DNA of 64,000 bases from Kappaphycus alvarezii. Lineage: Eukaryota > Rhodophyta > Florideophyceae > Gigartinales > Solieriaceae. The translations under genes were made by a program, and so were the position numbers. The DNA lies in NCBI GenBank assembly GCA_002205965.3, contig NADL03000625.1, positions 496,001 through 560,000 on the forward strand, in the 5' to 3' direction. Position 1 is the first letter of the stretch. Each line of letters begins with the position of its first letter. The notes beneath the pieces are model-generated. The model was given only the letters and a program-made list of their open reading frames with translations, did no database searches and was not told the DNA's origin. Positions 1-11,664 of this stretch are shown here, one piece after another.

Positions 1-1686
1 CAACGGAGCCGCTATTTCCGAAAACTTCGGAATAAACCTGCGGAAGAACTGGAGTAAGCCAATAAAACTCCTTATCTCTGTCACCGTTTTAGGCTTCGGC
101 CATGTCTTCAAAACCTCAACTTTCTCTGGGTTAACACGAAGACCATCTTTACCGACTATGAAGCCCAAGAACTCAATCTCCGTTTTCAGAAAGTCACATT
201 TCTTTGGAGAAACATAAAGCTCATGTTCTTGCAGGCGACTTAGCACTATTTCCAGATGCTTGAGATGGCTTTCTTCGTCCATGCTGAATATGAGAAGATC
301 ATCGATGTACACAACCATGAAGACATCAATACAGTCATAGAAGATACGGTTCATCAGTGACTGAAAAGTAGCAGGAGCATTGCATAGACCCATTGGCATT
401 ACAAGATACTCAAACTGTCCGTACTTCGTATTGAACGCAGTCTTTTCAATGTCCTCAGGCTTCACCCGTATCTGATGGAAACCGGTCTTCAAGTCCAACT
501 TTGAGAAGACTCTTGCGTCACCAAGTCTGTCAAACATCTCATCTGACCTAGGCAAGGGCGCATTATTTCTTTTTGTGATTCGATTAAGTGCTCTATAATC
601 GACCACACCTCTCAATTTGTCTTTCTCTTGGACGAAGAATAACGGTGACCCATACGGTGACTTACTTGGCCTGATCTTCTTATTTCTCAGCAAATCTTCC
701 ACATATTCTTTTGCAGCTTTCAATTCCGCTGGGGATAACTGAAACAATGGACGATGAGGTGGCTTAGAACCTTTCTCAACCTCAATTTCGTGATCCACAC
801 TTCTCTTTGGTGGTAGTCCAGCTGGTAGTTTCCCTTTGAAGACATCCTTAAACTTAGACAACAGCTTTTCCAGACTAGCATTTTTCTGACTATTGATTGC
901 AGAGGGCTTTTTCAACTTAATCTCATTCGCATTGATCAGTTGATAAACATTGAAATCTCTCCCATGATTCTTTCTCCTAATCATGTTCCGGAATTTCTTA
1001 ACTCCAATGTTTGTTACTCTTACTTCCATCGGAATATCTTCTACTATCGGGAGCACGTCATCGTTAACCTTCACAACCCGGCGCTGATAATCAATATCTG
1101 GATTGTTGGCAACATGCCATGGCATTCCTAGAAGCACATCATATCTACAATCTGCAACGACCCAATTGGACGTGAACAGATAGGAACCAATCTTCAATGT
1201 AGCTCCCAGGATAACTTCCGACGTTTTCTCCTTTGACTTCTTGCTCGAATGATTCACAGTGGCTTTGACATTCTTAAATCGAAACTTTTCTTTGTTTCGA
1301 ACTGCAAAGTCCCTAGATACTACGTTTGTATTACATCCGTCGTCTTTGAGGACAGACGCTTTCACATTATTTAGCGTCCCGTCAAGTAAGATTAATTCCT
1401 CGGTTGGAATATCTTCCTCTTTGACCTGGATGTCGTCTTCATGACAATTAACGATAGTATTGGACTCCAAACTAGTCTTCAAACCTTCTATCGCATGATC
1501 TCTTTGACTTTTCTCAACTTCAGAGCTATCACCAGTGCAAATCTCTTCTTTCAACACTGGACTCTGTATACTTTGTCTTAGTTGCTTTACCTCTGCAACA
1601 AGACGATTAAAGTCACTCATACTTGGTCCAACCGGAGCGCTTTTTCCTTTCGGCGGACCTCTTAGTTTTCCGACTCTAGACCACTG
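1..1686 (-). CDS. pol: Ty3-L Pol: aspartic protease and reverse transcriptase (partial)
   Basis: The frame is continuous from 1686 to the window edge and overlaps the gag end. The first ATG in frame is at 1620. The protease lies around 1390-1080: LKDDGCNTNV stands where a DSG/DTG catalytic loop is expected, followed by a hydrophobic-LLGMPW flap. RT follows: VDYRALNR (fingers), KLDLKTGFHQI (motif A), MPMGLCNAPATFQ (motif B) and VVYIDDLLIF (motif C, YIDD at 298-309), then the thumb with LGFIVGKDGL and RSFIGLLQFFRRFI at the edge. It copies element RNA to DNA in the cytoplasmic particle. RNase H and integrase are cut off. No break is seen in this frame. Confidence 0.9.
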
Positions 1687-2461
1687 TCAATAACTTGAGC
1701 ATTATTCGATGCAATCTTACTTTCCTTATGGTCATTATGTTTCCATGGCCTGCAACCTACTTTGTGACATACAAAGCAGCGGTTCTCTCTGTACAACCTT
1801 TCTTTATCTTTGTCAAATCGACGATTCCTGATTCGATTTTGACCACTGTTGTACCTCTTCTCCACGTTACCGATCTCCATAGGAACGGGAGCCTGGCTTG
1901 GAACATAACTCGACTGTTCACCAAACCTAGAGAACATTCCAGATCCACGTAAAGCACTGTCAACATTCAGAGCGATTCGGGCAGCTTCTTCCACGTTTGT
2001 AACATTACTCTTGAGGACTTCTAGCCTAACCTGTGGCTTGAGTCCGGAGATAAACTTATCTAGCATTTCATCCATTGAGATACCAGGGATGCTCAGAGCC
2101 ACGTTTCTAAACTCTGAGAGATAAGCTGCAACAGAGTACTTCTGATGCAAACTCCTCAGCTTGTCTCTTGCACGTCGAACACTATCAGCGGGTATAAACT
2201 CAGCCCTTACCAAATTCTTAAAATTATCAAAAGAATCTGGAACTGCATTAGAGGCAACTTTCATGAACCACCAACTTGCAGCTGTGCCCGTAAACAAGGT
2301 TGTAGCATACATAATCCTAACTCTATCGTTCAGTGCTAGATCATGTTTTGCATCTGAACGAGCGTAAGGTACTGTTCGAGCTGGTACAACCAGGTTTCCA
2401 CGACGAGCCTATCCCGAGTGCCCTTGAACTGCTCTGGCTTATTCGGCTTCAAGAACGACAT
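1662..2461 (-). CDS. gag: Ty3-L Gag (capsid/nucleocapsid), one frameshift
   Basis: The start ATG is at 2461 (MSFLKPNKPEQF...). After about 33 codons the frame meets a stop. The continuation, including the motif FTGTAASWW typical of retrotransposon Gag capsids, is in the next frame from about 2360, as if one base were missing near 2361. Gag then runs to the TAA at 1664-1662. Near the C terminus is a cysteine-histidine cluster (CFVCHKVGC...H) resembling a nucleocapsid zinc knuckle, but with spacing unlike the standard CX2CX4HX4C. The last codons overlap the pol frame. It is expected to form the cytoplasmic particle that packages element RNA. Confidence 0.8.
1665..1671 (-). promoter_or_regulatory. 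Candidate -1 ribosomal frameshift site at gag/pol overlap
   Basis: On the minus strand GGAAAAC lies in the gag frame as G GAA AAC and is followed at once by the gag stop TAA. The pol frame is the -1 frame here and is open through the stop. The heptamer is one base away from the canonical X XXY YYZ slippery form. Its function is inference. Confidence 0.35.
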
Positions 2462-2521
2462 TTTTCACAACCTTTTTTCTTCTTCTATTCAATTTTTCTC
2501 TCTTGACTTATTATCCACTTG

Positions 2522-3417
2522 ATACTTTAGGGAGCCGTCCCTTGGCGACGGGTCCCTTCCCGCAAGAGAGTGATACAAACTCTTCGTAACCCACACCCGG
2601 CAGTTACGGTGATCTATATCTGTTCGGGATATCCCCACCAGTCTTTTGTTAAAGACCCTTCGGTGTCCTTACCCTATAAGAAAAGATCTCGAGCCGACCA
2701 AAAGATACTTCTCAATCACAGAACCTAAGTTCTTTCCGCACTACCCAAATGAGGTTGCTCCTACCTGATCAAACCTAAGCGCGTTACTCGAATCCTTGTC
2801 CCAGTCGGTCGACCTAGCTAGCAGCCAATAGTCGAGAGGATTATTTGAGATTACGTAGGCGACTCGGCGCAGAACAACCAAAATCAAAGTAGGCGAAGAT
2901 ATCGAAGATACCTAGCAGCCTATCTAGTTCTCCCTGCAGAACTGGACTACTTGCACGCACCTGGCAGTCCAGCCCACAGGTGGTGCTTACCAACGACTGG
3001 CACTCCAGCCCACAGTCGTGGTACTAACTGATCTCCTTCGGCCAACTGGGCGATGCTACCAGTGAAACGAAAGAGTAGTTGGGGCAAAGGAAGACAGTTG
3101 AAATAAACTCAGATGTTGACTTTGATCGATGTTGAAAAATGTTTTTGGTTGTTCCTGCCGCTACTCGGCATCTGCGACCTCTTATATAGTGCTTTGTACC
3201 CCCCTAAATGGGTGTAAAAACACACATTACAAATAAACTAACTGGACGCGTCTAATGTGCTCTAAAATACTCTAGAACACTAATTCGAAACGTCTAGATG
3301 CATTACAGCAATGCATAATAAAATTCTACACGCAAAATAAAAATGCCACGCTAAATAGCATTGCTGGCATATCTCAAGAGGCGTCCATAACATTCTAGTA
3401 AACACTAGATTGTTACA
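2522..3417 (-). repeat. Putative 5' LTR of Ty3-L
   Basis: This non-coding block lies directly upstream of the gag start. On the minus strand it would begin TGTAACA (typical TG start) and holds a good TATA box, TATATAAG, at 3181-3188. The inner limit is a guess: a CA at about 2522 precedes a purine-rich leader to the gag ATG at 2461. No second copy is in the window to confirm it. Confidence 0.45.
3181..3188 (-). promoter_or_regulatory. TATA box in Ty3-L LTR
   Basis: TATATAAG on the minus strand inside the putative LTR, about 720 bp upstream of the gag ATG, in the position expected for the U3/R promoter. Confidence 0.5.
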
Positions 3418-4140
3418 CAAGGTACAGCATGAGTTGGAGATATAGCAAAATATGCGACTCGAATCTATCAACATTCTCTACCTCCAAGTTATTTTGTCTT
3501 CAAGCCCAAAGGCGTCTGGAAGCGTGCGTCGACTCGGTGCGCGTGTGTGTTGATGAAGAGCAGGGGGATAGGCGCCGCTTTTTCTGTATAGGGTCCATAA
3601 CTTTGCGTGCTGGAGAGGCAGTGTGGATGGAGAGGCAAGAATGGTGGATGACGGCTGTTTTCGTTTTGGATGGAATTGTTGTTTTGAAACATCAGCATAC
3701 AGATCTGTCGTAGTAGGCTACCCCATTTACCCCCATTGTGTTGAGGAGGAGAATTGAGTATTGATTTCCTGTGACGTTGTATCCATCTATACACTGGTCA
3801 TTTTCTGGTTGCTGAAATAAACTGGAAGGTGGTATTGTCGATAGGTCAACCATTACTGGATGGCATTGGGTGAGCCTAGCGTGAATTCGTTTTGATTTTT
3901 TCAGTCGCTGATTCAAGCAGGGTTGCGAAGATTACACATCATGGATCTTTATTCCGTTTCTCCACGTATTGCACGAGCTAGATGGTGAAGGTATCCTTGT
4001 CAAGCGATTTTTGTTCTTGTACAAAGTTGTGGCGGTTTGTAAAGTGCTGAGCAATGGTAGAAACGAGGTAGCTAAAAGCGGAATCACTTGAGAATTTCTG
4101 CTTGAAAACAGGGTTTGAAATAGGCGGACTGGATTAGTGG
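3418..4140. other. No recognised gene
   Basis: A + strand frame at 3429-3713 (94 codons) and an overlapping minus frame at 3489-3794 exist, but neither resembles a known family and neither shows domain structure. The region may contain the 3' end of the possible thioredoxin-like remnant to its right. Confidence 0.3.
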
Positions 4141-4530
4141 TCAGATCAACTTTTTTTTTCTGATATAGGTTTCGAGTGGAGAATCTCCAAAGTGTTGAAA
4201 TAGGTCGCTTTCTCCAACAAGCTGTTTGATTTTCCCGTAACATTCAGGGCATGCGTTTTGTGATTCAGTAAAGAAAAGGACCAAAAGGTGGGAAGGAAAC
4301 GTTGATAACAGAGTTGAGAGTGGCATTGTGTTGACTAGTATCGGATCTGTGGATAAGAAACGGATATCGCAAGCATCGACATGATTTGTGATGATCGAGT
4401 AGTGCAGGCTGAAAAAAAACGGTATGATAAGTGGTGTTGCTCTCTGAAGGGTTTCCGTAGGGGAATACTGCAGAGCAGTTTGGGTGTGTATATGGTACAG
4501 CAGATGTATGGGAGTGCAAAAGGTACATGT
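4141..4530 (-). pseudogene. Possible thioredoxin-like coding remnant (CPEC motif)
   Basis: On the minus strand a frame open from 4533 to 4141 reads ...PSHLLVLFFTES...ACPECYGKIKQLVG.... A hydrophobic strand followed by CxxC and a helix is the layout of a thioredoxin fold, as in disulfide-handling proteins or OST3/OST6-type subunits. The frame ends at a run of nine T (4151-4159). The downstream minus frames (to 3932) continue with plausible sequence after single-base shifts, and an upstream frame runs to 4756. It is either a host gene damaged by missing bases or chance. I could not fix a start or a full domain, so the call is tentative. Confidence 0.28.
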
Positions 4531-4759
4531 TGGTTACAGAGACTGTAAAGGTAATGTGGAAAACGACCCAAGGTATGAGGAGTCGGAGTGTTTCATCAGT
4601 TGGGGGATGTGTTGTTTCTATTTCCGAGTGGGACGTCAAGCGGGAGTTTAGAATTACGTCAGTTTGGTGTTGGATGATGTAGACAGGGATTGGAAAAGGA
4701 AGAATTGTACTCAGTATGCTTTCACAGAATCCGCGTCTCAAGAATGGGGATCTCATTGT

Positions 4760-7296
4760 AGGATTTTAAAATACGGTGCCTATTTGAAATTCAAATATGT
4801 AGATGGACCAAGATCGTTTTCGCTCGAGTGTTGATTCGGCAAGTGTATAGCCAATCAGTAGCAGGTGAATGTACAACAGTTTCAAAGGCAAGTTTAGGAT
4901 ATGATGCATTGGATGTTGTCTTTGTCATGGTTGAGGTGGTGACTTTTTGGTACATAGATGGAAATGTTCAAGGACCGATGTGGGTATGGCGGTGATGATG
5001 TTGCCCCTGTGGGGGTGATGGATGGAGATGAGGGAGAGTAAGGGCCGTGACTGCAGACCCGAGGGACCTGAGGGACCTGAGGGACGTGTTGGGATGATGG
5101 GTTTTGTATCGTTTGGATGACGGCGGGATGGTGGAAGAGGATGCGGAACAAGTAGGATTTGAATATGCATGGAAAGCATTTCAATATACTGTATATATAT
5201 ACAGAAAAAGATCAGGCATGGATTTTTGATTTTTGGGGACGTAATCATTAACAAATCTACAAATACAAACAGAACTGAACTGATTCAGCAGTACGTGTAC
5301 ATGAGGAGAGGGATCAGGACATTAAAACTATTTGCTTTGCTCAATTGTTTTTGTCATATAACAATTACAGATTGCTACCAATACCACATTGGATGACAAA
5401 AAGAAACAGTAGATCCATTCTGTAAGCCCCAACCGATTTGTGCACATTGTCTGCTCTGACCAATACAAACAAATTTGAAATTCCATTCCGAAATACTGTA
5501 CAGTACTGTACTGTACAACAGTGGAACATGCCAGATGCGAATGTCCTTGACAGATCCACCGTATCATTTCCTTACGTCACCAAATAGGATAATGCACCGA
5601 CCAGTCCTGCGGGCCACCACCGGGGCACCCCAGCCCAAGGAGGACCGAGCAGCAGTCACCTGCACGGCAACGACAATTCATCAACCAGTGTGAATCCGCA
5701 GCTTGTCAAATCAACTCCTTTCAATTCGCACACCATCATTCGGCCCCCATTTTGAAACAATCTGCAATCTGCAATCCACAATCCACACATGTGCTTATCC
5801 CACTGGAGATCATAAACGCGAATCAAAGGCAACGGTCATTGGAATATTCGACTGCGCCAATGCTGCAAACCTCCCTGGCCTCGTGGAAGAGGAGTGATTT
5901 TTTATTGCATACACCAACGGCTTACATTGCACTGCTTATAAATCATGCAAATCATCGCCCTGCTCTCTACCCCGTTCTCTGTGCCCATCACCGCGCGTTG
6001 CCGGTGTCCTCGTTTGAAAGCTTGCATCCAGAGGACTGCTGACATCGCTCCAGGAAATCATCCTACATTTAAAAATCCAAGTCTTTGATTTTATGTACCA
6101 GTACGGCAAGTTTTGCACGGCGAATGCTTTGGATATTCATGATGCTCATCCTTTGATTCGGAAGCAGAGCATTTTGTAAAACATAAACAAACCGAGAACA
6201 ACGTGTTCGAGCTTTACAGGAATACACAGCAGATTCGCACTCTAAATCAACAACAGTCACCGATGCTCTCGTTTCTTATCCTCTCCACTCTTGATACCGT
6301 CCAATTGTAATACATCAACCACATGAAACAGAAAAAAAATTCCCAAAGCTGGGCATTGGTTTCATACCATATAATTGCAAGATGAACAAGCCACGTGTTG
6401 ATATTGCAGCGCGTCCACCCATAACAGAAAAGTATGGACAGCCGAAAACGGAAAATTGCCTCAAACGCGATTGGAAAAAAGTTCGTCAACAGCCATTTCA
6501 CCGTTTGAAACAATCGCCTTGTAAATAGTTTTTGCCAACACGAGAAGAAAACAACAGTTTACCAATTTTCTGTTTCCATTTCTTCTTCCAAGAACACCCT
6601 CTCGTCCAGAACGAGTCCCATCTCCCCCTACCCACACACGCCGATAATCATCTACTCTCTCATGGCCGTCCTTCATCCCGCACTCGTGACTTTGAGAAAA
6701 ATCAAAACTATTCCATAGACGCATTTACAAAATGCCCAAACAGGCCCTCGTGGAACAATACTCGAATTGCTCTCCAACAAGCCTCTACTACCTAAAGCAT
6801 GATAAACTCGGATTCCCATTCATCCAACTTGCTTTCGTGAGATTCTTGCCAACGCAAAACTGCAACAAATTTCAACCATGTGCTTGCTTTTTTGGAGAGA
6901 CACTCCACTACTCTACTTTTGATCATTTACGTGAGCGGCCTACGAGCCCTTCAACCCAGCCAAAATAACACCCCTCGGTCTATGGTCCTTGTTCCATTCA
7001 ATTTCTCCTGCTTGTTTATGCATTTGTGTAAAATTCAAGTCTCATACGACTCGGTTTTTTCTTGCTCTTCTTTTTCTGGGCCACCATAATTAAATCCAGA
7101 TATATTTTCACACAAAACACATGCATGCCTGCTGATTCCAATATCCGCTCATTTCAAAAAACGACAAAATCAAACAATCGTTTCACCAATCTCTCGACAT
7201 TCTTAAATCACCTCACACCTCCCATCCCACATTCCCTCTCCTCCATCAACACCACGCAATCCACAATCACTATTCCCGCGCAACTCCACCACCGCA
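4760..7296. other. Host-like intergenic DNA, no recognised gene
   Basis: Only short frames without recognisable domains occur on both strands. It contains the palindromic TACTGTACAG-type repeat at 5494-5517. The last 200 bases before 7297 are C-rich on the + strand and probably belong to the 5' region of the zinc-finger gene. Confidence 0.4.
5494..5517. repeat. Palindromic TACTGTACAG-type microsatellite
   Basis: A 24-bp run built from alternating ACTGT/ACAGT units, so it reads nearly the same on both strands. Similar runs occur at 13904-13928, 31037-31067 and 31118-31141. Confidence 0.6.
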
Positions 7297-7993
7297 ATGT
7301 CAACATCTAAAACCCGACCCACAGGCAGACATAACCCCAACCCCATCGCCCTTCCAACCGCCGCACCCCCTCCCCCGAGAAAAAACAGCGCCACAAATGC
7401 GACATCTGCGGCAGGCGATTCGCCCGCAAGGACAACCTCAACAGCCATCAACGCGTTCACAACGGCGTCATGCCCTACGAGTGCAAGTACTGCGGCTCCC
7501 CTTCCGCTGGCTAGGTGCCCTCCAAATCCATGAGCGAAACCACGCCCGAGATGGCCATGAAATCGGCAGAACCATGCCCTCATTCCGAAGGCGTCAGGCC
7601 TTGGACATGTATGTACCGAGGCCGAGTTTGGATAATGCCAACAAGGACAGTCGTGCCCATAAGCGTCAGAGTACTGCGGGCAGGCGGTCTGGGGAGACTG
7701 GCGGCATTTTGAGACGTGATGCGAGGGGAGAAAGTAAGGTGAGGCGGGATGCTCCGGGCACGAATGGGAGGACGACTGCGGCGGGGGAATGGCGGGGGCC
7801 GAGGAACTTGGTTGTTGTCACAAGTGAGGACCCGGGGTACAGCATTTTGTTCAAGGGCCCTGGCATTGCCCTCTGGACCATGAATAACCGTAGATTCATA
7901 TTCGAAACTGAAAATGGACAGACTTTTGGGAAACCACTCCGGCACGAATCTACAACTAGTGTTCTGACCTTCACTACGGTTGGAAACAAGTAG
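7297..7993 (+). CDS. Two-finger C2H2 zinc-finger protein, frame broken twice
   Basis: ATG at 7297 (MSTSKTRPTGRH...) opens a proline-rich N terminus. In the frame starting near 7380 there is a full C2H2 finger: CDIC, 12 residues including F and L, then H-QRV-H. A TGEKP-like linker (NGVMPYE) leads to a second finger, CKYC...FRW..AL..H-ERN-H, whose second half is in the next frame. Each frame change needs one extra base, and both fall in homopolymers (A or C runs near 7370-7386, and CCCC near 7499). The tail of about 155 residues is basic and then hydrophilic, ending at 7993. It probably is a nuclear DNA-binding regulator. Perfect finger spacing after adding one base at each point suggests assembly deletions rather than decay. 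No intron is needed. Confidence 0.7.
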
Positions 7994-8067
7994 TTTTCAG
8001 GCTTTAACAAAGTATCCGACACGCCCATGTGTTTATTCTCATATCAAAGACATGAATCTCATCGGAA

Positions 8068-8109
8068 GAAAGGTTTTTGGTGTTTTACTCTCGGAAGATA
8101 TATCCAATC
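8068..8109 (-). mobile_element. Ultra-short LINE-A 3'-tail insertion, old
   Basis: On the minus strand the sequence GGATATATCTTCC..GAGTAAAACACC...AACCTTTC matches the last 40 or so bases of LINE-A. It is flanked by imperfect direct repeats (GAATCTcatCGGA at about 8054-8066 and GAATCTgcaCGGA at about 8111-8123), consistent with an eroded TSD. It lies 75 bp beyond the zinc-finger gene stop. Confidence 0.55.
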
Positions 8110-8631
8110 TGAATCTGCACGGAGAGGGACAGCCCGCTTTTGACAATATCTTTTTCTCACCCTATACACTTAATCCCATAGAGAATGAGTACTAGACGGT
8201 TTTACAATCGACGCATTCACCTGCAGCGACACTCTGTGTTTGCACTAGCCTCCAACGCGGTTTGCCGGCTAGCTGATCTCCTCACGACATCCTAGTAGAT
8301 CACTGATAGTGTTGGCTTCCTGCAGCAATTCCTTTTAAACGGCAAAAGTGTCAAATGGTTTAATTTTGAAAGATATCGTGACTGTTATCCAACGTCCTAA
8401 GATGCAGGGGAGCCCAAATGATGAAAGGCCGCAAGGGACGGCCGCAGTGTCTGCCAAATGGCCAGAGTAAGAAAAATGCTAAAAGAAGGCGAATTAGACT
8501 GTGAATTGTGGGATCCAGGCGTGATCATGACTGGTCGTGCGAGCGATCCCCAGAGTGCTTTTATCGGTACTCGTCACTGCCTTTGACTCGTCGCACAAAA
8601 CCACTGTTACTGCACAAGAATGATTGCGTCG

Positions 8632-8943
8632 GTTTGGCTCAAAACCCGGATGCATGTGCAGTGCTAAATGACGTGGCAAGAAACGTGGCTGTGAGGGCAC
8701 TGGAGACGTACGGAAAGGTTCGGGGGGTTTTGATGCAAAGGCACGCTGCAGCAGCCGTCATGTCCAATGCGGCCTGCTTGATGGCTGGCCTGAAGGTAGC
8801 ATTTTAGGAAGCGTAGTTCCTTCCCCATTACGCTGTAGGTATACCCTTTTTGAGTCGATTGCGGTTGTCTGGAAAACCATGGGATAGGTCGGAAATATCT
8901 TCCAACAGTAAAACACCCAAACGTTTCCCCCGTTTGGCTCAAA
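8632..8943 (+). mobile_element. 5'-truncated LINE-A insertion with 12-bp TSD
   Basis: The insert 8644-8931 is nearly identical to the 3' end of the LINE-A copies at 50.4-50.7 and 62.65-62.94 kb: the last 55 or so codons of the ORF (ending MAGLKVAF, stop at 8805-8807) plus the 3' UTR ending in five C. The direct repeat GTTTGGCTCAAA flanks it at 8632-8643 and 8932-8943. This is target-primed reverse transcription that stopped early. There is no poly-A tail. Confidence 0.92.
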
Positions 8944-11130
8944 GGTTAGCAAATTGCAAAGACTTCACCAGAGTATACTTCGGTGTTACATTGCTTTACT
9001 TACACGCTCAGAGTTCAGACGAGTCAACTATTCGACAGTAGTTGTGGGAGGGATAAATTGTAACGGATGATTTTCTCGGATTGCAGTTGTTACAGATTAG
9101 CACTAGGAATATTACAGAATCTCCAGCTTGACGCAAATTAGATAATTTGGCAGTACAAATTTGTTCTCACAAGAAAGACTTTAAAAGGCAATACCAGGGG
9201 CGAACATTCTAAAGCAATACTTCGTACACCACTGTTTTGGATTACTACCGAATACAAAATTATACAGGTCCGTCTAGGAGTAAGACGAATCTAAAAGATT
9301 ATACTCACAAGGTTGAGCGTTTCTGAGAGTAAATATGTTTGCATTTCTGTACGTTGAAGCATACCAAGGTAGAAAGACACAAAGCTGTAGTGCAGAAATT
9401 ATTATTGGGATGTAGGTACATCTCTTTGTTCCGTTCAGCCGCTGCCGTGGGTCTCAGTCTGGAAGAAGCGGACTTGCCCATAACATTGCTTTGATTAATA
9501 AATTTTTATTGTAGTTTAGTTTGACAGGTAATAAATGATTTTCTCCTCGAAAACAGTTTTTACAGTCCAAATGTAGGCTCTTTAGTTTAATTTCTCCCAG
9601 TGTGTTGCCGTGGTCGACTGATTGGGCTCCAATGTGTAAGCCGACGCCTTTCAACACATATTAAATGGAATTTTAGACGGAGTTTCTTCTTAATGAAAGG
9701 TAATCGTCTCTTCAGTGTTTTTGGACAGATAAAGAAAATGTTACATAATGCAAAAGAAGCAAATCTGCCATCTACATCCAATTACAGTTCGGCAGTCTAT
9801 AATTGAAGAAACTCGACTCACTGTAGGAAACGACAGTATTGAATAAGAGTTGTCTCCGCCTATTCGCTCCTCAATACGATCTGGTAGATCGAGTTACTCC
9901 AGGATGTATCCTACGTGAGCTTGGGACAATAAAATCTGCTTTGTAATTTATGAAATTGAAAAAAATCAGTTCAAAAGAAATGACGGAATCCGTAATTGGT
10001 AGAGAGCCAAAATTTTACTTTCCCTCTTTTCAATGGGAGCGAATTTGGACTGCTTTACTCGTTAGAGATATAGGTCGCCTATTTTTCGAAACGGGGGGAC
10101 CTTTTCCATTGTCTACCTTTGAAGCTTGTCCTAGTGCCATGAGGGGTGCAGAGGGGGGCGAGGGAAAAATTGGACATTAATTTTATCCGCATTGTTATTT
10201 CTTTCGGAAATTTTTGTTTTCTTTTCGACTTCTTTCCTGCCATGCTGTGATAGCTGTTAAATAATACCACCCAAGGAGCGTAGACTCCCTTGTACAGTAG
10301 TAGTAAATGGAGTGCGCTGGAAAGGCCCTTCTTCAGATTTTGCGGAATCCGTTATCGTAAGGATTGAAGTAATTAATATTTCAACGTCTGTTTACAATGC
10401 AAAATGGCAAACCTTACTGTACGGTATGTATACAAACAAGTCGGGCGTTTCGCGGTAATCAGATGCCGTAGCGTGGATCAGAGGTTAGCTATATTGCACA
10501 TATTGGCCATTGTTTTATGCTACAAAGGCCTGAACGTGCTAATATACCCTGCCTTCAGATATATTGTAAATGCATTCGAGAGAAATTCTTTCGAGAAGGA
10601 TCATCGTTGAGATGGCGTTTTTATTGATTTCGGGACTATGGAACGGGACTTGAAACCGCCCGTGGCAAAAGATTCGGAAAGTTGTTGCCATAAAACTGTT
10701 CCCTGCCAATTTGAGGTGTAATTGCACATACTTTGTTTGAAATTAGTAAACTGCGCAAAATATAGGCTTTTTAATATCTCCGTCTTTTAAAATAAACTTC
10801 TGAAGTGAGTGCATGGATCTCAAGCAGTCGTGTTTAATCCTTAATTATATACGTTCAACACTTGCAAGCCACTGATTCGGTCAACTATGGGCTATAGAGA
10901 CTGATTTATCAGATATTATTGACTTTAATCACTCTCAAAATTTTCAAATCTTGTGAAAAATAGTAAATGGTCCTATATGAGAAAAAAAGTTCTTATAATC
11001 GTATAATAATTATTTTTAGAAGCACACATTGAAACGAATAGATAGTGCGACAAAATTCTATCCTTAAAATAAAGAAAAGAAGTATTTTTTAAATAAATTT
11101 CCACTGAATATTATAAGTCAATACAGAGTA
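8944..11130. other. AT-rich DNA, no gene seen
   Basis: No coding sequence, RNA gene or clear repeat was recognised. Frames are short and compositionally random. Confidence 0.5.
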
Positions 11131-11135
11131 TCTAT

Positions 11136-11659
11136 TGTGAAAATTGACCAAATATTTTAATCTCTATCCTGGTGTCCTACGGTGATGCTGAATTGTTGAG
11201 CAATATTTTTATTGAGGCCCACAGTTTATATTTATTGTGAATCGTCAAGGAATAATTTTTATCTATTTTACACTGGCCCTATTTTATGCTGAATTCAGTT
11301 TGTAATAATTGTTATGTCCTACAGTTGGGTTTTTATATTATACAGGCTATATTTATTGCATTTATGCTACGAACAAATTATCATCTGGATGAATGCTTAC
11401 CTGGAAAATACTGCAATAATTATTGCTGAGCCTGAATCATGTCTACCAAAATTATTGTACCCTGGTGTAGAGTATAAGTAGTACTAAGTTGTTAGAAATA
11501 TTTTTTGCATCCTCGGGCCATCGAAATATTCCCCTCGATCAGCTATCATTAAATTTGGTTCTATTCATTATTCATTCTAAGTCCAATTGTGACATTTATT
11601 TATTTATTCAAAGTTGAAACTATTTATTTTTTGGATCTACCTACCCCAATTGTTTTGCA
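11136..11659 (+). repeat. Solo LTR of a Ty1/copia-like family, TSD TCTAT
   Basis: It begins TGTGAAAATTGACC and ends TTTTGCA, and is flanked by the perfect 5-bp repeat TCTAT (11131-11135 and 11660-11664). It matches, in inverted orientation, the LTR at 34270-34824 along its whole length, for example the shared segments around CTGCAATAA.TATTGCTGAGCC and the ATCGAAATATTCCCCTCGATCAG region. No internal sequence remains, so it is the product of LTR-LTR recombination. Confidence 0.9.
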
Positions 11660-11664
11660 TCTAT

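Larger units (their letters stand above)
1..3417 (-). mobile_element. Ty3/gypsy LTR retrotransposon, 5' part (element Ty3-L), runs off left edge
   Basis: Read on the minus strand, the order is LTR (about 3417 to 2522), gag (2461-1662) and protease-RT (1686-1). RNase H, integrase and the other LTR would lie beyond position 1. The gag, protease, RT order places it in the Ty3/gypsy group (family knowledge). The LTR start is inferred from a TGTAACA at 3417 (reverse complement of 3411-3417) and a TATATAAG box at 3181-3188. The second LTR is outside the window, so LTR limits and a TSD cannot be checked. The proteins are unlike the second Ty3 element at 54.5-62.0 kb, so this is a separate family. 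Apart from one frameshift in gag it is open. Confidence 0.85.
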
